Origin: Ensifer adhaerens
GTDB lineage: Bacteria > Pseudomonadota > Alphaproteobacteria > Rhizobiales > Rhizobiaceae
Reading direction: 5' to 3'
DNA: 64,000 bases
Assembly: GCF_028993555.1 (NCBI RefSeq)
Contig: NZ_CP118611.1
Coordinates: forward strand, 924,001-988,000
Each line of letters begins with the position of its first letter. The first letter of the stretch is position 1. This document shows positions 1 through 10,257 of the stretch, in pieces. The notes beneath the pieces are model-generated. The model searched no databases and had not been told where the DNA came from. It saw only the letters and a program-made list of their open reading frames with translations. A program made the position numbers and the translations under genes.

Positions 1-2121
1 AGAAATCCTTACGGCTCGTTGAGCGCTTGAACGGCGCGTGACGACAGCGCTAGCATTTGGAATTGTGTTGGCTCGACCTAATGTCGAGTGGACTTCCTTG
101 AACGCAGGGGCCGTGAAAGAACTCGTCCAACGACCAGGAGAAATGCGATCGAGGTAAAGCGCGTTCCAATCACCTGCGACCACCCCTCCAGAGTCGACTG
201 GAATTGATCGGCCGTGAACGAGGCGCACACCGGAAGGAGAAAATGCCTGGACAGCCTTCATTAGAAAATCGGGTTCACACCAATCGTCAGCTTCGGCTAT
301 CCATACGAGGTCGGCTTGGGCTAGTTCGATACCACGCTCCCATGCCTTAAACACGGAGCCGCCGTTTGTTTCGGCCAAATGTAACCGCGCCTCGACGTGT
401 GCATTCGCGAACTCCGTCAATATCTGGCGACTATTATCCGTAGAGGCGTCGTCTAAGAGTATTATCTCTACATCGCGAAATGTCTGGCTAGCGATGCTAT
501 CAAGCCGTTGCTTCAAATATGGCGCACAATTGTAGTTAGGGACGATGACGGACACCGCTGGTGCAAGGTTTGCTACCTGTCGAATGGTTGCTAGTAGCGT
601 GGAACAGCCCACGTCAGTGACGTAAGATGAGAGTATTCTTTCTCTGGCGGCATTTGCCATTGCCAACCGAAGATTTTCGTTTAGCAGAAGTTGCTCTACT
701 GCTTCGAAGAAGGCCGGTTCATCCCCGAGAGGGACCGCGATGCCCGCTGGCGCTTGGCCCTCAGGTTCAATCATTGCGGTCATACCGGTTGCTTCACGGA
801 ATACTACCGAGGGGGTTCCTGCAAGGCCCGCCTCAAGGCACACAAGTGGGAAGGGGTCTTCAGAAGAGGGTAAAGCGAAAACATCTGCCGCCTGAAGGAA
901 GTCCCGGAAATCCTCTCGATGGCCAACAAAGTCGACACGATCTGCAACACCCAGCCTACGCGCGAGCTTCTTTAGTTTTGGGATATCCTCCCCATGGCCA
1001 ACCCAAACGAAGCGCACATCACGTGCACGGCCCAACGCAATCTGGGCAGCCATCCGAACGAAAACGTCCGGTTGCTTCCGCCAGTGAGCAACACCACAGC
1101 CGACCACCAGTCGGCTTTCAGAACTAAGGCCCAGTCTTTTGCGAACAATGCTCTTGTCAGTTTTCGACAGGAGAGAGTTGATACCCGGCTCATCGACGAA
1201 GGCAGGGACGTTCGAGAGCTTGACATCAGCAATCCCATCCATTCGCGAGAGATGGCTATGAACCGCATGGCCGCCGCAAAAGACGTGATCTGAGCCTTGA
1301 AGAACCCGGCGCAGCTTACCGTCGAACAGCTTCAGGATAGCCGGCATCTCGTGTATGTAAGAAAAGACTGGCGCGTTATAGGGATCTATTTTTAAGTATT
1401 CTCCGGCAACCACTGAATTCACGAAAGTGAATGCAGGTTCATCTCCTAGGAAACCCATCAGCCCGCTTCGAATATTATCTACCAAGTGATCGTGGATATC
1501 CTTCGCTCCGACGATGTAAAGCGGCGCAATTTTCTCCATCTTGGACGCTAGCGGGCCGCCTGTCATGGCTACAATTCTGACATCAAAGCTCGTATAACTT
1601 TGAAACCAACGTGCGATGCTCGCCAATAGGTTTGGAGCCCCGCCTACGTTTAGATCGTGCACGACGAAAACAGCTTTGGCGGTCTTTCCGCCACTTGGAT
1701 TTGCGTACTTTCCTAGTCCTTTACTTGGGGTGAAGCCGCTTGGCCCACTTCCACCAATGCGGCGACTACCTATCTTTCGTTTCTCCCATCTCCCGTAGAC
1801 GGAGTAGTGCACCAGTGGGTTTATGCCAGAGGCAGAGACGTCAGGGTTCTCGGCCAAATAGTCCTTAGTGGAAAAGCGCGCGGACGGATCTCGGCCCTCG
1901 CGCCAACCGAAGTTGAGGTAGTGGACCGCGGGATCAATCTTTGACGCCGCAACATCGGGGTTTTTTGTGAGGTAAAATTCGGGATCGAGCAGACCCGTGT
2001 CACGAATTGCCCTCAATTCCCCCCGCGAAGTACGGCCGACCAAATTCCACACGAGGCGCCTAAAGGCGGACTTTATCCTTGCGGGCTTCGTTATGTAGCG
2101 ATGCATGGAGAGCTTGATCAT
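1..2121 (-). CDS. GT4-GT2 bifunctional glycosyltransferase, 3' end outside window
   Basis: The frame is open for 707 codons from an ATG at 2121 and runs off the left edge, so the C-terminus is missing. An in-frame stop lies upstream, and GAGG sits 6 nt before the ATG. Residues about 45-115 contain two copies of a short repeat (FYLTKNPDVA..HYLNFGWREGRDP and YLAENPDVS..HYSVYGRWEKR), a module often seen in front of rhizobial polysaccharide glycosyltransferases. Residues about 150-505 are a GT-B/GT4 domain: VVHDLNVGGAPNLLA near the start, then VVGCGVAHWRKQPD, VGHGED, and the sugar-nucleotide site SSEDPFPLVCLEAGLAGTPSV. From about residue 515 a GT-A/GT2 domain begins (VSVIVPNYNCAPYL, ILLDDASTDNS, then IAEADDW, a DxD-like acid pair). 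It probably adds at least two sugars to a capsule or O-antigen chain. The order GT4 then GT2 is the reverse of WgaB in the same window. Confidence 0.85.
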   Translation of the reverse strand, partial: MIKLSMHRYITKPARIKSAFRRLVWNLVGRTSRGELRAIRDTGLLDPEFYLTKNPDVAASKIDPAVHYLNFGWREGRDPSARFSTKDYLAENPDVSASGINPLVHYSVYGRWEKRKIGSRRIGGSGPSGFTPSKGLGKYANPSGGKTAKAVFVVHDLNVGGAPNLLASIARWFQSYTSFDVRIVAMTGGPLASKMEKIAPLYIVGAKDIHDHLVDNIRSGLMGFLGDEPAFTFVNSVVAGEYLKIDPYNAPVFSYIHEMPAILKLFDGKLRRVLQGSDHVFCGGHAVHSHLSRMDGIADVKLSNVPAFVDEPGINSLLSKTDKSIVRKRLGLSSESRLVVGCGVAHWRKQPDVFVRMAAQIALGRARDVRFVWVGHGEDIPKLKKLARRLGVADRVDFVGHREDFRDFLQAADVFALPSSEDPFPLVCLEAGLAGTPSVVFREATGMTAMIEPEGQAPAGIAVPLGDEPAFFEAVEQLLLNENLRLAMANAARERILSSYVTDVGCSTLLATIRQVANLAPAVSVIVPNYNCAPYLKQRLDSIASQTFRDVEIILLDDASTDNSRQILTEFANAHVEARLHLAETNGGSVFKAWERGIELAQADLVWIAEADDWCEPDFLMKAVQAFSPSGVRLVHGRSIPVDSGGVVAGDWNALYLDRISPGRWTSSFTAPAFKEVHSTLGRANTIPNASAVVTRRSSAQRAVRIS

Positions 2122-2885
2122 TACTACCTCTGCGGTTCGCTTGGGACGTAGCCAGTCCCGGAACTTGAACGCTTCACTCTACAGTACTGCGGGGCGTACG
2201 AGCTACGGCCAACCAGCGAGGACGAGGCGCAAACGAGTACTCCGATGGGCAGGTCGCGGTCAATTCGAAATCTCAGACCCTTACAAAACAGCCAGCAGGT
2301 CGCTAATCAGACCAAACTGAGGTGCGATCCAGATCCTGTTATTGAGGACAACACCTTTCCCGCTAAAAGCCCTGCAGCAAGGATACGACGGGTGGGTCGA
2401 TTGCAGCGTATCTAAGCAATTTGCTGTCGAGGAGCAGGTGGGCGCAAACAATGACGATATTGTGTCTGATTAGGCCGGTGCGGTTGACAGGGGACAGCGG
2501 AATATTTGCAATCATATTCGGCCGGACCCTTCCCCAGCGATCTAACTACGGACCGGGACGAAGGCGAGGTGCAGACGCCGTTTCGTTAGAGCGGGCGTTT
2601 GCATTTTTTGCCAAACGCCTTGCTTCTTTCTTCGATTCGCCTGATTCCCCCATTCTCGACACGATTCGAATTACGCAGCCCAGTGTAACGACCGATCGCC
2701 GAAGCCGTCATCGATCATTCACCATTGTAATTTGAACGCTGATAGACACTTCACCCGCACAGCCCATTCGGCTATTGGTCGCCGTGTAAATTCCAAAACC
2801 GTCAATTGGAATTCTGATCCCAATGCTTTTGGGGCGACTCGGAATGGCTAACAGACGCGGCTTGAGCGTGGAGGAGTGTTGACCC
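2122..2885. other. 764-bp stretch without a convincing gene
   Basis: Short frames on both strands show no recognisable motif and no consistent coding pattern. It must hold the promoters of the two divergent flanking genes. No nod-box-like sequence was seen before cysD. Confidence 0.5.
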
Positions 2886-3797
2886 TTGCCAAAAGCAGTT
2901 AAACTTACCCACCTGGAATACTTGGAGGCGGAGGCCATTCACATCATACGGGAAGTCGCTGCGACGTTGTCAAAGCCCGTGATGCTCTATTCGGTCGGCA
3001 AAGATTCCTCAGTTATGCTCCATTTGGCTATAAAGGCCTTTTATCCGGCCAAACCGCCTTTCCCGTTGCTACACGTCGATACGACTTGGAAGTTCCGAGA
3101 GATGATTACCTTTCGGGATCGCATGGCAGCGGAATTGGGCTTCGACCTTCTGGTCCATATTAATCAGGAAGGAATCGAGCAAGGTATCTCGCCTTTTACA
3201 CACGGCTCCAGCATTCACACACATATTATGAAGACGGTCGCGCTACGCCAAGCCCTCGACCTATATGGATTCGACGCCGCTTTCGGGGGTGCCCGGCGTG
3301 ACGAAGAAAAATCTCGAGCGAAGGAGCGAATCTTTTCAGTCCGAAGTGCGGCGCATACTTGGGATCCCAAGAACCAACGTCCGGAAATGTGGAAGACTTA
3401 CAACACCCGTGTAGCTCCGGGGGAAACGATCCGGGTCTTTCCGCTGTCCAATTGGACTGAACTGGACATCTGGCAGTACATTCTGAAGGAGCGCATTTCG
3501 GTTGTGCCGCTCTACTTCGCGGCTCGCCGGCCCGTCGTTGTGCGCGATGGCTCGCTGATTATGGTCGACGACGACCGCATGCCAATTGAGAGTACCGAAA
3601 GAATAGAACAGCGAATGGTACGCTTTCGGACTCTTGGTTGCTATCCGCTCACCTCTGCCATCGACTCCGAGGCCGCGACGCCGGAGGACATTGTACAAGA
3701 AATGCTGACTACACGCACCTCAGAACGCGCAGGGCGGAAAATCGACAACGACGAGGTCGGTTCGATGGAAAAGAAGAAACGCGAGGGATATTTTTGA
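2886..3797 (+). CDS. cysD: sulfate adenylyltransferase subunit 2 (CysD/NodP type)
   Basis: This is the small, PP-loop subunit of ATP sulfurylase, which makes APS from sulfate and ATP together with the CysN GTPase. The PP-loop signature [11 protein letters not shown] (about residues 35-45, the SxGKDS ATP-pyrophosphatase motif) and the family blocks [11 protein letters not shown] and [19 protein letters not shown] are intact. At 303 aa it has the usual length. The start is a TTG: the only Shine-Dalgarno (GGAGGAG, 2870-2876) lies 9 nt before TTG 2886, the other frames after that SD stop quickly, and the family N-terminus ([17 protein letters not shown]) follows. Its TGA overlaps the ATG of cysNC by one base, so the two are translationally coupled. 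In S. meliloti the same pair occurs as nodP/nodQ, feeding PAPS to Nod-factor or polysaccharide sulfation. With no nod box and capsule genes nearby, polysaccharide sulfation is the likelier role here (inference). Confidence 0.93.
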   Translation: MPKAVKLTHLEYLEAEAIHIIREVAATLSKPVMLYSVGKDSSVMLHLAIKAFYPAKPPFPLLHVDTTWKFREMITFRDRMAAELGFDLLVHINQEGIEQGISPFTHGSSIHTHIMKTVALRQALDLYGFDAAFGGARRDEEKSRAKERIFSVRSAAHTWDPKNQRPEMWKTYNTRVAPGETIRVFPLSNWTELDIWQYILKERISVVPLYFAARRPVVVRDGSLIMVDDDRMPIESTERIEQRMVRFRTLGCYPLTSAIDSEAATPEDIVQEMLTTRTSERAGRKIDNDEVGSMEKKKREGYF

Positions 3798-5686
3798 TGG
3801 TCAGCGCAACGCGAGCCGTTGGCACTTTCGATCCTTTTCGCGCGCAGGAAGGAATGCCGTTGCTACGGCTGATCACATGCGGATCTGTCGATGACGGGAA
3901 ATCGACTTTAATCGGTCGCCTTCTTTATGACTCCAATCAAATCTTAGATGATCAATTTGCTTCCCTAAAACAAGACAGCCGCAAACACGGCACAACGGGT
4001 GAGGACCTAGATTTTTCACTCCTACTCGACGGACTGCAGGCGGAACGGGAGCAGGGCATTACAATAGATGTCGCATACCGATACTTCGCGACTAATCGCC
4101 GCAAGTTCATCGTCGCTGATACGCCAGGCCACGAAGAATACACTCGTAACATGGCAACAGGTGCGTCCACAGCGCATCTAGCTGTACTACTTGTTGATGC
4201 TCGAAAGGGAATACTTCAGCAAACTCGACGACATTCGCACATCGTCTCGCTGCTTGGCATCCGTCAAGTCGTTCTCGCAGTTAACAAAATCGATCTAGTT
4301 GGTTACGATCAAGGCGTGTTTGAAACAATTGCAGGTGAATATAACGAGTTCGCCAAGGACCTGGGATTTTCCGCAATTACTCAAATACCGCTTTCTGCGC
4401 GGTTTGGCGACAACATAGCGACTTCATCAGAAAATATGCTTTGGTACACGGGGCCGAATTTACTTCATTACTTGGAGTCGGTTTCGATTGAGGCGTCTGA
4501 CTTGAGCAAGCCTTTAAGACTTCCTGTTCAGTATGTGAGCCGGCCTAACCTCGATTTTCGGGGCCTCGCCGGTCAGGTCGCGGGTGGTTTCGTCGCCGTT
4601 GGTGACATGGTGAGCGTCGCTAAATCTGGGCAGTGTTCTCGGGTTAAGGAGATCGTCACGCGCGGACAATCGCTCAAACGCGCCGGGGAAGGACAAGCCG
4701 TAATGGTGGTCCTCGAAGACCAACTCGATGTGTCTCGCGGTGATATGTTGGTGGCGGCGAGTGCTCGTCCGACCGTCGCAGACCAGTTCCAAGCCCATAT
4801 TCTCTGGTTCGATGCTACACCAATGATACCAGGCCGTAGCTACATACTGTGCAACGAGACAGATAGCGTTGAGGCAACAATAACCTCCCTCAAATACGAG
4901 GTCGATGTTAATACATTCACGCGACTGGCCGCAAAGGCCCTACATAAGAATGGTATCGCGGTCTGCAACGTGGCTTCGAGAGCACCCATTGTATTTGATC
5001 CCTATACCGAAAATCGAAATACGGGCAATTTTATCCTAATTGATCGGATGAGTAACCGTACAATCGGTGCAGGTATGATTGACTTTGCACTTCGCAGGGC
5101 TGAGAATGTACATTGGCAAAAGCTGGAGATTGACCGCGCTGCTCGGGCAGCGTTGAAGCACCAAAAAGCGGCAATAGTCTGGTTCACCGGTTTGTCCGGC
5201 TCGGGCAAGTCCACGATAGCCAACAGACTCGAGAAAATCCTACACTCTCAGGGGCGCCACACCTATATTCTTGACGGTGACAACGTTCGCCATGGACTTA
5301 ACAGGGATCTCGGTTTTACAAATGAAGACCGTGTGGAGAACATTCGGCGGATTGCAGAAGTCGCAAAATTGATGGCCGACGCCGGTTTGATTGTAATTGT
5401 GTCCTTTATTTCTCCCTTCCGCGCCGAGCGAGAACTCGCTCGCTCGCTCGCAGTTGAGGGAGAGTTCATTGAAGTATTTGTGGATACTCCGATTGAAGAA
5501 TGCGCGCGGCGTGATCCAAAAGGACTGTATGAGAAGGCAATGCGGGGCGAACTCGGAAATTTTACGGGTATAAGCTCTCCCTATGAAAGTCCGGATGGCC
5601 CGGAAGTGCATCTGAAGACCATTGGAACGGATCCGGACGAGTTGGCTGTGCAGATATACACCTACCTGGAAAAGAAGGTGTCTTAA
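3797..5686 (+). CDS. cysNC: bifunctional sulfate adenylyltransferase subunit 1 / APS kinase (CysNC, NodQ type)
   Basis: A 629-aa fusion. The N-terminal half is an EF-Tu-like GTPase (G1 GSVDDGKST at about 29-37, G3 [13 protein letters not shown]4 NKIDLVGYD at about 163) that drives ATP sulfurylase. The C-terminal third is APS kinase (P-loop GLSGSGKST at about 466-474, [30 protein letters not shown], and the GLYEKA..G..FTG block) that makes PAPS. The start is ATG 3797, overlapping the cysD stop; a longer frame beginning at 3638 lies inside cysD and is rejected. The fusion layout matches rhizobial NodQ and CysNC. PAPS is the sulfate donor for the sulfotransferase-like genes at 12191, 23759 and 28738, which makes this pair the probable start of a local sulfation pathway. 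Confidence 0.93.
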   Translation: MVSATRAVGTFDPFRAQEGMPLLRLITCGSVDDGKSTLIGRLLYDSNQILDDQFASLKQDSRKHGTTGEDLDFSLLLDGLQAEREQGITIDVAYRYFATNRRKFIVADTPGHEEYTRNMATGASTAHLAVLLVDARKGILQQTRRHSHIVSLLGIRQVVLAVNKIDLVGYDQGVFETIAGEYNEFAKDLGFSAITQIPLSARFGDNIATSSENMLWYTGPNLLHYLESVSIEASDLSKPLRLPVQYVSRPNLDFRGLAGQVAGGFVAVGDMVSVAKSGQCSRVKEIVTRGQSLKRAGEGQAVMVVLEDQLDVSRGDMLVAASARPTVADQFQAHILWFDATPMIPGRSYILCNETDSVEATITSLKYEVDVNTFTRLAAKALHKNGIAVCNVASRAPIVFDPYTENRNTGNFILIDRMSNRTIGAGMIDFALRRAENVHWQKLEIDRAARAALKHQKAAIVWFTGLSGSGKSTIANRLEKILHSQGRHTYILDGDNVRHGLNRDLGFTNEDRVENIRRIAEVAKLMADAGLIVIVSFISPFRAERELARSLAVEGEFIEVFVDTPIEECARRDPKGLYEKAMRGELGNFTGISSPYESPDGPEVHLKTIGTDPDELAVQIYTYLEKKVS

Positions 5687-6071
5687 TGTGTGTGAACTTA
5701 GACGTGCAAATTTGTCTTTCAACCTAAGGGTTGACTTGGCACGTTTACGCAAAAGAACGGGACGCTTCCATGGTGAGTAGTTCGAAGTCCGCCGGCGCCG
5801 CGCCGCCCTCGGCATTTTTTTGACATCACCTATCTCTGTCGCTACGCCGCGGCAGGATGTACCAATTTTTAGGTTTGGTGTTACTAAAGCATTCATCCGG
5901 GCAAGTTTGATGGTTTAATCGGGGGGGCCGAGGGGCGGACAACGCGAGCATACTTTTGGCGATGTGGACCGGTGGCAGTGGGTGATTGCTCAAACCTGCG
6001 ATCTCCTGGTTGATGCGCGGTTAGCTGACGGCGCCAGACCTGAGTTTTGAGGGCACAAGGGCGGGTTTGAG
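5687..6071. other. non-coding stretch between cysNC and the first IS66 element
   Basis: No gene or strong terminator hairpin was recognised. The right edge, 6064-6071 (GGTTTGAG), is the left copy of the IS66 target duplication. Confidence 0.5.
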
Positions 6072-6158
6072 GTATCCCTCCGGCGTGAACCGCCTTGCGA
6101 AGTTCCGCGTCTCCCGTGAGTCTGCACTCTTAAGAGTGGACTTAAGAGTGCATTGAGC

Positions 6159-6500
6159 ATGGGACATGCAGTTTTGCTGACGGGGCCGGAGCGGCGTCGG
6201 CGATGGTCGTTGGAAGATCGCGCCCAGATACTGGCCGAGGCTTTCGCGCCAGGCGCGGTGGTTTGCGAAGTCGCGCGCCGTTTCGAGGTTGCGACTGGGC
6301 TGATCTATACTTGGCGACGGCAAGCTTTGGCGCCGGAAGCCGGTCCGGCGTTCGTCCCGGCCAAGCTCGTTGACGTTCCGAACAATGGTGATGCGGCCGA
6401 GCCGGCCGTGTGCGTGGACTTCCCGAGTGGCGTGAAGGTGAGGATTGGCGCGGCAGCGCCATGCGAGCTGGCAGCCGCGGTCATGCGAGCGCTCAAATGA
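6159..6500 (+). CDS. tnpA: IS66 accessory protein TnpA (HTH)
   Basis: A 113-aa protein with the N-terminal HTH typical of IS66 TnpA (RRRRWSLEDRAQILAEAF, VCEVARRFEVATGLIYTWRRQ). It is required with TnpB and TnpC for transposition in studied IS66 elements. ATG 6159 is preferred over an upstream in-frame TTG at 6153. Its TGA overlaps the tnpB ATG (ATGA, 6497-6500), which implies translational coupling. The frame is intact. Confidence 0.88.
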   Translation: MGHAVLLTGPERRRRWSLEDRAQILAEAFAPGAVVCEVARRFEVATGLIYTWRRQALAPEAGPAFVPAKLVDVPNNGDAAEPAVCVDFPSGVKVRIGAAAPCELAAAVMRALK

Positions 6501-6844
6501 TCCCGATCAGTTCCGGGGTGCGGGTGTGGATCGCGAGCGGTCACTGCGACATGCGCAAGGGCATGCAGGGTCTGGCACTGCTGGTGCAGGAGGGCCTCGG
6601 CCGCGATCCGTTTAAGGGTGACGTCTTCGTCTTTCGCGGTCGCAGCGGCCGACTGATAAAGGCCCTTTGGCATGATGGGATCGGCCTATCGCTGTACGCG
6701 AAGCGGCTCGAGCGCGGCCGCTTCATTTGGCCGGCGACGGAGGATGGTGCGATCGCGCTGACCGCCGGTCAGATGTCCTATCTGCTGGAGGGGATTGATT
6801 GGCGAAACCCGCAACAGACCTGGCGCCCGACCAGTGCCGGGTGA
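6497..6844 (+). CDS. tnpB: IS66 accessory protein TnpB
   Basis: A 115-aa protein matching the IS66 Orf2 family: VRVWIASGHCDMRKGMQGLALLVQ near the N-terminus, then GDVFVFRGRSGRLIKALWHDGIGLSLYAKRLERGRF. It starts at ATG 6497, overlapping the tnpA stop. Its precise biochemical role in transposition is not established. It appears intact and is about half identical by eye to the TnpB proteins of the other two IS66 copies, so the three copies are different elements rather than recent duplicates. Confidence 0.88.
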   Translation: MIPISSGVRVWIASGHCDMRKGMQGLALLVQEGLGRDPFKGDVFVFRGRSGRLIKALWHDGIGLSLYAKRLERGRFIWPATEDGAIALTAGQMSYLLEGIDWRNPQQTWRPTSAG

Positions 6845-6922
6845 CCGTCTGAAGGGCGATTACTCCGCAACAAGTTCTTTGAAATGCTAGGCAAATCAGG
6901 GCTTCTGTGATTCACTTCGGGC

Positions 6923-8575
6923 ATGGAAAACAGCCCCGATTTGCTTCCCGACGATGTTGCCGCCCTGCGAGCAGAGCTCATCGCGGCACGCGCCAAGGGC
7001 GCCCAGATCGAGGCTGAACTTGCCGTTGCCAAAGCCAAAGCGTCCGACGATCTTGCTGTCATTGCCCGGCAGAAGCTGCGCATCGAAAAACTCGAGCGGC
7101 AGCTTTACGGCCCGAAGGCAGAGCGTCGCGCCCGGCTGATCGATCAGATGGAGTTCCAACTGGCGGAGTTGGAGATGGCGGCGACCGAGGACGAACTCGC
7201 GGCCGAAATGGCGGTGGCGGCCACCGTCAATGTCGCCGGCTTTACCCGCAACCGGCCGGTGAAGAAGCCTTTGCCCGAGCATCTTCCGCACGAACGCGTC
7301 GTCGTGCCCGGTCCCGTGAGCTGCCAGTGCTGTGGTGGCGACCGACTGCGCAAGCTGGGCGAGGACATCACCGAGACCCTCGAGGTCGTTCCGCGCCAAT
7401 GGAAGGTGATCCAGACGGTGCGCGAGAAGTTCACCTGCCGCGATTGCGAAAAGATCAGCCAGGCGCCGGCCCCTTTCTATGCCATCCCGCGTGGATGGGC
7501 CGGCCCCAATCTCCTGGCGATGATCCTGTTCGACAAGTTCGGCCAGCACCTGCCGCTCAACCGTCAGGTCGAGCGCTTCGAACGCGAAGGCGTTCCGCTC
7601 AGCCTGTCGACGGTGGCCGACAGCATCGGAGCTTGCTGTGCCGCACTCACTCCGCTCCTCAAACGGATCGAAGCCCATACGTTTGCGGCGGAGCGATTGC
7701 ACGGTGACGACACGACGGTTCCGGTCCTGGCGGCAGGAAAGACCGATATTGCCCGAAGTTGGGTCTATGTCCGCGACGATCGCCCGTTCGGCGGCACGGC
7801 TGCACCATCGGCGATGTTCTACTATTCCCGTGACCGCGCGGGCGAGCACCCGCAGGCGCATCTCGCCGGCTATAGCAGCATTCTGCAGGCGGACGCCTAT
7901 GGCGGATACACCAAGCTCTATCTTCCGGATCGACGGCCCGGCCCGATAACGGAAGCAGCCTGCTGGGTCCATGCGAGGCGGCCCTTCTACGCGATGGCCG
8001 ACGTCGAGGCGAATGCGCGCCGACGAGCGCAGGGCAAGACGCCGGCTGTCATCTCGCCGATCGCCCTGGAGATGGTGCAGCGAATCGATGCCCTGTTCGA
8101 CATCGAGCGCGACATCAACGGTCAGAGCGCGGAGTTCCGAAAGTCGGTTCGTCAGGAGCGCAGCAAACCCTTGGTCCTGGAGCTGGAAGCGTGGATGAAG
8201 GCTCAGCGTGCCAAGCTGTCGCGCGATCATGATCTCGCCAAGGCCTTCGATTACCTGCTGAACCGCTGGCCGGCCTTCACCCTCTTCCTCGATGACGGGC
8301 GTGTTTGCCTCTCGAACAATGCCGCCGAACGCGCCCTGCGCGGCATAGCTTTGGGTAGGAAATCGTGGTTATTCGCCGGATCGGACCGCGGTGGCCAGCG
8401 CGCCGCCGCCATGTACAGCTTGATTGTCTCGGCCAAGATGAACGGCGTCGATCCGCAAGCCTGGCTCGCCGACGTACTTCACCGCATCGCCGGTTATCCC
8501 GCGCATCGGATCGATGAGTTCTTGCCTTGGAATTGGAAGAGCGCGTCGCCAGCGGCGCACATGCACGCGGCCTGA
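6923..8575 (+). CDS. tnpC: IS66 transposase TnpC
   Basis: A 550-aa DDE transposase. It has an N-terminal leucine-zipper-like coiled coil (about 10-60), then LERQLYGPKAERR, a zinc-binding CQCCGG..CRDC region (about 130-180), the catalytic core with LHGDDTTVPVL (first D) and QADAYGGY (second D), and the C-terminal SNNAAERALRGIALGRKSWLFAGSD block carrying the catalytic E. All key blocks are present, so it should be active. It lies 78 bp after tnpB in the same orientation. Confidence 0.92.
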   Translation: MENSPDLLPDDVAALRAELIAARAKGAQIEAELAVAKAKASDDLAVIARQKLRIEKLERQLYGPKAERRARLIDQMEFQLAELEMAATEDELAAEMAVAATVNVAGFTRNRPVKKPLPEHLPHERVVVPGPVSCQCCGGDRLRKLGEDITETLEVVPRQWKVIQTVREKFTCRDCEKISQAPAPFYAIPRGWAGPNLLAMILFDKFGQHLPLNRQVERFEREGVPLSLSTVADSIGACCAALTPLLKRIEAHTFAAERLHGDDTTVPVLAAGKTDIARSWVYVRDDRPFGGTAAPSAMFYYSRDRAGEHPQAHLAGYSSILQADAYGGYTKLYLPDRRPGPITEAACWVHARRPFYAMADVEANARRRAQGKTPAVISPIALEMVQRIDALFDIERDINGQSAEFRKSVRQERSKPLVLELEAWMKAQRAKLSRDHDLAKAFDYLLNRWPAFTLFLDDGRVCLSNNAAERALRGIALGRKSWLFAGSDRGGQRAAAMYSLIVSAKMNGVDPQAWLADVLHRIAGYPAHRIDEFLPWNWKSASPAAHMHAA

Positions 8576-8672
8576 AGATGCCGGCCATCCGGCCGCAACG
8601 CGGACCGCAAATCACGCCGAAAAATCCAAAAGCCTTCAGCCTGCGGCCTTCGCCGGATGCTTACGGTTTGAG

Positions 8673-9240
8673 CAAAGTAGGTCAGTCGCTCCGCCCGCCA
8701 GTCGAGTGGATCGGCGCTATGCGTTTTACGTGTCTGCAATAGGGTGGCTAGCGTCGCCGGGTTCGTCCCCGCCATCGCTGCAGGCGAACAGGCTATTTTT
8801 TCGCGAGGTGAATCGCAGCGGATTGACGTTAGGCCAAACCTCTTCGGGATCAAGGGAGACCTCCTCGATGTTGACCGGGGCGAAGCCGCCCAAGGTGCTT
8901 CCATTTTGCGAGTCCTGCAGAATCACCATGATCAAAGTCAGGTTGGCAATCTCGAGGCGGCCGTAAGTCGCATAGACGGTGAATGCCTACCAGCGGAACG
9001 CGGCACAGCGGATCGCCTTGGCGAACTCGCTCTTGCCGCTGATGCGGGCGAGCGTGCCGTCGAGATGGCGTTTCAACGTGTGCAACACGGGGACGGACCG
9101 GGCCCGCCGAGTGGCAAGCCGCATGTGTGGAACCGCGCCGTTGAGGTGCGCCGCATGTTTCGTGCAGAAAATCCCCGACGGACACGGTTCGGCTTGGGCG
9201 AGGGCGTTTGGTCTATTGCGTTTTGGAGAGGGTGTAGCTC
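8673..9240 (-). pseudogene. decayed IS66-type transposase fragment
   Basis: On the minus strand, pieces of IS66 TnpC appear in shifting frames: LARISGKSEFAKAIRCA near 9000-9060, the block SRKNSLFACSDGGDE near 8760-8815, and ATLLQTRKTHSADPLDW near 8680-8750. These match KSDTAKAIRYAL.RW, GRKNSLFAGSDGG and ATLLQTAKMN.VDP in intact relatives. At least two frameshifts separate them. The downstream end is cut by the insertion of IS66 copy 1, so this is older transposon debris. The upstream boundary is approximate. Confidence 0.75.
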
Positions 9241-9480
9241 AAAGGGATTCGAACGTGGTGTTCGAGGGGAGTACCTGAACGTGTGGGGTCGTTTTGGAGC
9301 TTGCGCGACTTGCCGTAGTCCAGGTTTACCAAGTCTATCCCAGACTATGAGCCTTGCGGGTTGGTCAGCGTCTGCTAAAAGTTCGTGGGTGATGCTGCTC
9401 GCCATAAAATGGAACGATTGGTAGGTAACCGAGCAACGGCGAGTTTTGCGCTGTACCCATTCAGCCAGAGAGGAAGCCCA

Positions 9481-10257
9481 ATGATTTCGCAGACGCTTCG
9501 CGCCAAGTGGACCGTCATCTACGCTCTCATGTTAAGGGACATGCGAACTCGATTCGGGCGCTCCTATTTGGGATACCTGATCGCGATAGCCTGGCCGCTA
9601 GTGCATCTCAGCGGGATTGTGGTTGTCATGACCTATGTCAACAAGTTAATGCCTTTGGGGGGCGATCCGGCAGTTTTCATCGCGACCGGGGTCGTGCCCT
9701 ACGTCTTGTGCTTGTATCCTTCGCGCATGATGGGATATTCGATTGACAGCAACAAACCTTTGTTTCTTTTCCCAGCCGTCAAGGCTTTAGATTTGATGAT
9801 TTCGAGAGCAATCGTTGAATTTCTGACCGCGTTCGTTGTTGTTTTCCTGTTTGGTTTTTGCGCTTTCCTTGCCGGGGTCGACCTCACGCCATTGGATGTT
9901 GAAACCGGCGCTACGGCGATTTTGGCCACCGTCTATTTCGCGATATCGGTTGGAATATTGAATACGATTATATCGTCGGTTGTGAAATTTTGGAGTATAT
10001 TGTTCATCGTGGTAATGTTGGCCCTATATCTTACTGCGGGTATATTTGTTCTTCCAAGTACGTTTCCAGCGTCAGTCCAGAATATTATGTGGTTTAATCC
10101 AATTTTTCAGTGTGTCGAATGGCTTAGATCTGCATACTACGAAGGATATGGTGATGAATTGCTTTCAAAAGGCTATTTGGTTTCCCTTGCCACAGTTTGC
10201 CTGTTTTTGGGGTTGCTCGGGGAGCGTTTCATTCGCGGAAAATTGCTCGCATCATGA
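9481..10257 (+). CDS. rkpT: capsular polysaccharide ABC exporter, permease (KpsM/RkpT type)
   Basis: A 258-aa ABC-2-type inner-membrane permease, the same length as KpsM. About six hydrophobic segments are visible (for example LIAIAWPLVHLSGIVVVM, FLTAFVVVFLFGFCAFLAGV and FIVVMLALYLTAGIFVLP). The N-terminal LRAKWTVIYALMLRDMRTRFGRSYLGYLIAIAWP and the IMWFNPIFQCVEWLR region are characteristic of Kps/Wzm polysaccharide permeases. ATG 9481 follows AGAGGA; a longer frame from 9385 lacks family resemblance. Its TGA overlaps the ATG of the ATPase gene, so the two are coupled. Together they would move a lipid-linked capsule (K-antigen) chain across the inner membrane. Confidence 0.9.
   Translation: MISQTLRAKWTVIYALMLRDMRTRFGRSYLGYLIAIAWPLVHLSGIVVVMTYVNKLMPLGGDPAVFIATGVVPYVLCLYPSRMMGYSIDSNKPLFLFPAVKALDLMISRAIVEFLTAFVVVFLFGFCAFLAGVDLTPLDVETGATAILATVYFAISVGILNTIISSVVKFWSILFIVVMLALYLTAGIFVLPSTFPASVQNIMWFNPIFQCVEWLRSAYYEGYGDELLSKGYLVSLATVCLFLGLLGERFIRGKLLAS

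Larger units (their letters stand above)
6072..8664 (+). mobile_element. IS66-family insertion sequence (copy 1), complete
   Basis: About 2.59 kb with tnpA, tnpB and tnpC in the usual order. The ends are imperfect inverted repeats: GGTATCCCTCCGGCG on the left and, read inwards, GTAAGCATCCGGCG on the right. The octamer GGTTTGAG is directly repeated outside (6064-6071 and 8665-8672), the 8-bp target duplication typical of IS66. The boundary could shift by one base because of a shared G. The element landed beside an older, decayed IS66 transposase. Confidence 0.9.

Noticed and set aside
2400..2886. A nod box before cysD, expected if the genes were nodP-nodQ
   Set aside because: No sequence resembling the conserved nod-box blocks was found, so a nodulation role is not supported.
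3638..3796. An upstream extension of cysNC
   Set aside because: It lies inside cysD in another frame, and the family N-terminus starts after ATG 3797.
9236..9256. A GGGATTCGAAC string that resembles a tRNA T-arm read in reverse
   Set aside because: No acceptor stem, anticodon arm or CCA partner can be folded around it, and it lies in IS66 debris.
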